In this document: piece after piece, positions 63,266 to 64,000 of the stretch
Layout: every line of letters begins with the position of its first letter
Position numbering within the stretch: the first letter of the stretch is position 1
From: Pandoraea iniqua
Lineage (GTDB): Bacteria; Pseudomonadota; Gammaproteobacteria; Burkholderiales; Burkholderiaceae
Length of the DNA stretch: 64,000 nt
Assembly: GCF_902459685.1 (NCBI RefSeq)
Contig: NZ_CABPSF010000004.1
Location: 248,001 to 312,000, forward strand
Direction: 5' to 3'
Notes under the pieces: generated by a model
The model's input: the letters and a program-made list of their open reading frames with translations, nothing else
Told to the model about the DNA's origin: nothing
The model's database searches: none
Position numbers and translations under genes: made by a program

Positions 63266-63874
63266 CTATCGCGCGTAGCGGGCGACGATAGTCGAGCCGT
63301 TGAGCGTATGGCCGGCGAGCGCAGCCGTCAGACCGTTGGCGTCGAGGCCCGGCGGCAGGCGGCCCGGTTCGAGATCGGTGGCCGTCACGCTGATGATGTA
63401 GTGATGCGGCGAGTCGCCGACGGGCGGGCAGGCGCCGCGATAGGCCATCGCGCCGCTGATGTTTTTGCCGACGGTGACCTGTGCGGTCGTTTCGTTGCCT
63501 GCACCGGCGGCCAGCCCGGTAGTGGTGGCCGGGATGTTGTAGGCGAGCCAATGCACGACGCCGCCGCCCTTGGCGCCGTCCGGGTCTTTCATCGTCACGA
63601 CGACGCTGCGCGTGCCTTGCGGCAACTGCTTCCACTCGACGGGCGGGCTGATGTTTTGCCCACCGCATTCGCCAAGCCCCGCGTGCGCAGCGGGCAGCAT
63701 GCCGTTATCGGGGAATGCGCTGGACGACACGCTCATGCCTTCGGCCGCTTGCGCGACGCTCGCGCCTGCCGTCAGCACACCCAAGGCTAGCGCCATCGCC
63801 GTCGCGCTAGCGGGGCGGCGGGTGACGAGCGGCTTGCGGCCGGACAGTCCGGGGACTTCAAACTTCAGATTCAT
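63266..63874 (-). CDS. YbhB/YbcL (PEBP, Raf-kinase-inhibitor-like) periplasmic protein
   Basis: A 202-residue protein of the phosphatidylethanolamine-binding protein fold. Marks are GGQNISPPVEWKQLPQGTRS, MKDPDG-AKGGGVVHWLAYNIP (the ligand-pocket DPD and HW) and YRGACPPVGDSPHHYIISV. An N-terminal export signal is present (hydrophobic run about 24-41, cut after AQAA), preceded by a longer-than-usual polar region. GGAGGGAACG precedes ATG 63872-63874. The function of bacterial members is poorly known. It begins 13 bases after the stop of the DUF2474-like gene, so they may be co-transcribed. Confidence 0.9.
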   Translation of the reverse strand: MNLKFEVPGLSGRKPLVTRRPASATAMALALGVLTAGASVAQAAEGMSVSSSAFPDNGMLPAAHAGLGECGGQNISPPVEWKQLPQGTRSVVVTMKDPDGAKGGGVVHWLAYNIPATTTGLAAGAGNETTAQVTVGKNISGAMAYRGACPPVGDSPHHYIISVTATDLEPGRLPPGLDANGLTAALAGHTLNGSTIVARYAR

Positions 63875-63887
63875 GGGCGTTCCCTCC

Positions 63888-64000
63888 TCATTTGGCGGAA
63901 GCAATGATGAGCTTGAATGGTAGTGCAAGCAATGCCGTGCCCGCTACACCCGCGCACCAGAGGGCGACGAACCACCCCCAGCGAACCAGCGCTTGCCGCC
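63888..64000 (-). CDS. DUF2474-like membrane mini-protein (partial)
   Basis: On the minus strand the frame running in from the window edge reads RWGWFVALWCAGVAGTALLA and on to KLIIASAK with a TGA at 63888-63890. A single membrane helix with a basic/aromatic start and a short polar end is the DUF2474 pattern; those 40-50-residue proteins are encoded beside cytochrome bd (cydAB/cioAB) oxidase genes. If right, a bd oxidase operon should lie just beyond the window. The start is outside. Confidence 0.5.
   Translation of the reverse strand, partial: RQALVRWGWFVALWCAGVAGTALLALPFKLIIASAK

Noticed and set aside
1-64000. Mobile elements, tRNA or rRNA genes
   Set aside because: No transposase, integrase, tRNA cloverleaf or rRNA segment was recognised on either strand.

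Overview
The window is a high-GC, gene-dense stretch of chromosome from a beta-proteobacterium of the Burkholderiaceae. Gene content and protein style suggest Pandoraea or a close relative, but no rRNA, tRNA or other phylogenetic marker is present, so the genus is an inference. No insertion sequence, phage gene, CRISPR array or tRNA was recognised. Long open frames antisense to real genes are a composition effect.

Layout. 1-5.0 kb: a gene end, a small hypothetical gene, two chemoreceptors (the first behind a sigma-28 type promoter) and, between them, an AT-richer GFA-family gene. 5.3-8.4 kb: an acetyl-CoA hydrolase/CoA-transferase divergent from a LysR regulator, and a small membrane protein. 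8.6-12.7 kb: a CSS-type EAL phosphodiesterase, a structured RNA-like region, a Pro/Tyr-rich repeat lipoprotein, a probable minus-strand double-hairpin small RNA with an anti-Shine-Dalgarno loop, and a cupin thiol dioxygenase. 13-15.8 kb: two MFS transporters (AAHS and Bcr/CflA types). 15.8-17.5 kb: a GbsR/MarR-type regulator flanked by a DCC-family protein and a small membrane protein, with three related TTTCTGT-type palindromes. 17.5-21.1 kb: a self-sufficient CYP116B-like P450-reductase divergent from an IclR regulator. 21.4-24.2 kb: a Fur box ahead of a degenerate phosphopantetheinyl-transferase-like protein, then a peptide-type ABC binding protein. 24.2-30.3 kb: a sugar-acid-type catabolic operon (MFS, SDR, IlvD/Edd dehydratase, hydroxyisobutyrate-dehydrogenase-like protein) divergent from a LysR regulator. 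30.3-35.2 kb: SDR and GlxA-type regulator pair, a secreted Gly/Ser repeat protein, an orphan MetQ, and a 54-residue membrane protein.

35.2-45.3 kb is the 2-methylcitric acid (propionate) locus: prpR on the minus strand, then prpB, prpC, acnD, prpF and prpD on the plus strand. It has a near-consensus sigma-54 promoter, a palindrome cluster upstream of it and a 9-bp tandem repeat before acnD. 45.3-50.3 kb: MFS/LysR pair, VOC protein, glycerate kinase and a lipoprotein. 50.4-54.6 kb is the glycerol-3-phosphate locus glpR-glpD-glpK with a textbook GlpR operator before glpD; glpF is not in this window. 55.4-57.7 kb: a FAH-family hydrolase and VOC protein divergent from a LysR regulator. 57.7-62.3 kb: a translationally coupled HlyD/ABC ATPase/ABC-2 permease/NodT efflux operon. 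The window ends with folE, a YbhB/PEBP-family periplasmic protein and the end of a DUF2474-like mini-protein.

The strongest leads for new biology are the minus-strand small RNA (about 11760-11819), the GbsR-type regulator with its three matching operators, the Fur-box/PPTase-like gene, and the uncalled 54-residue membrane protein overlapping the end of prpR.
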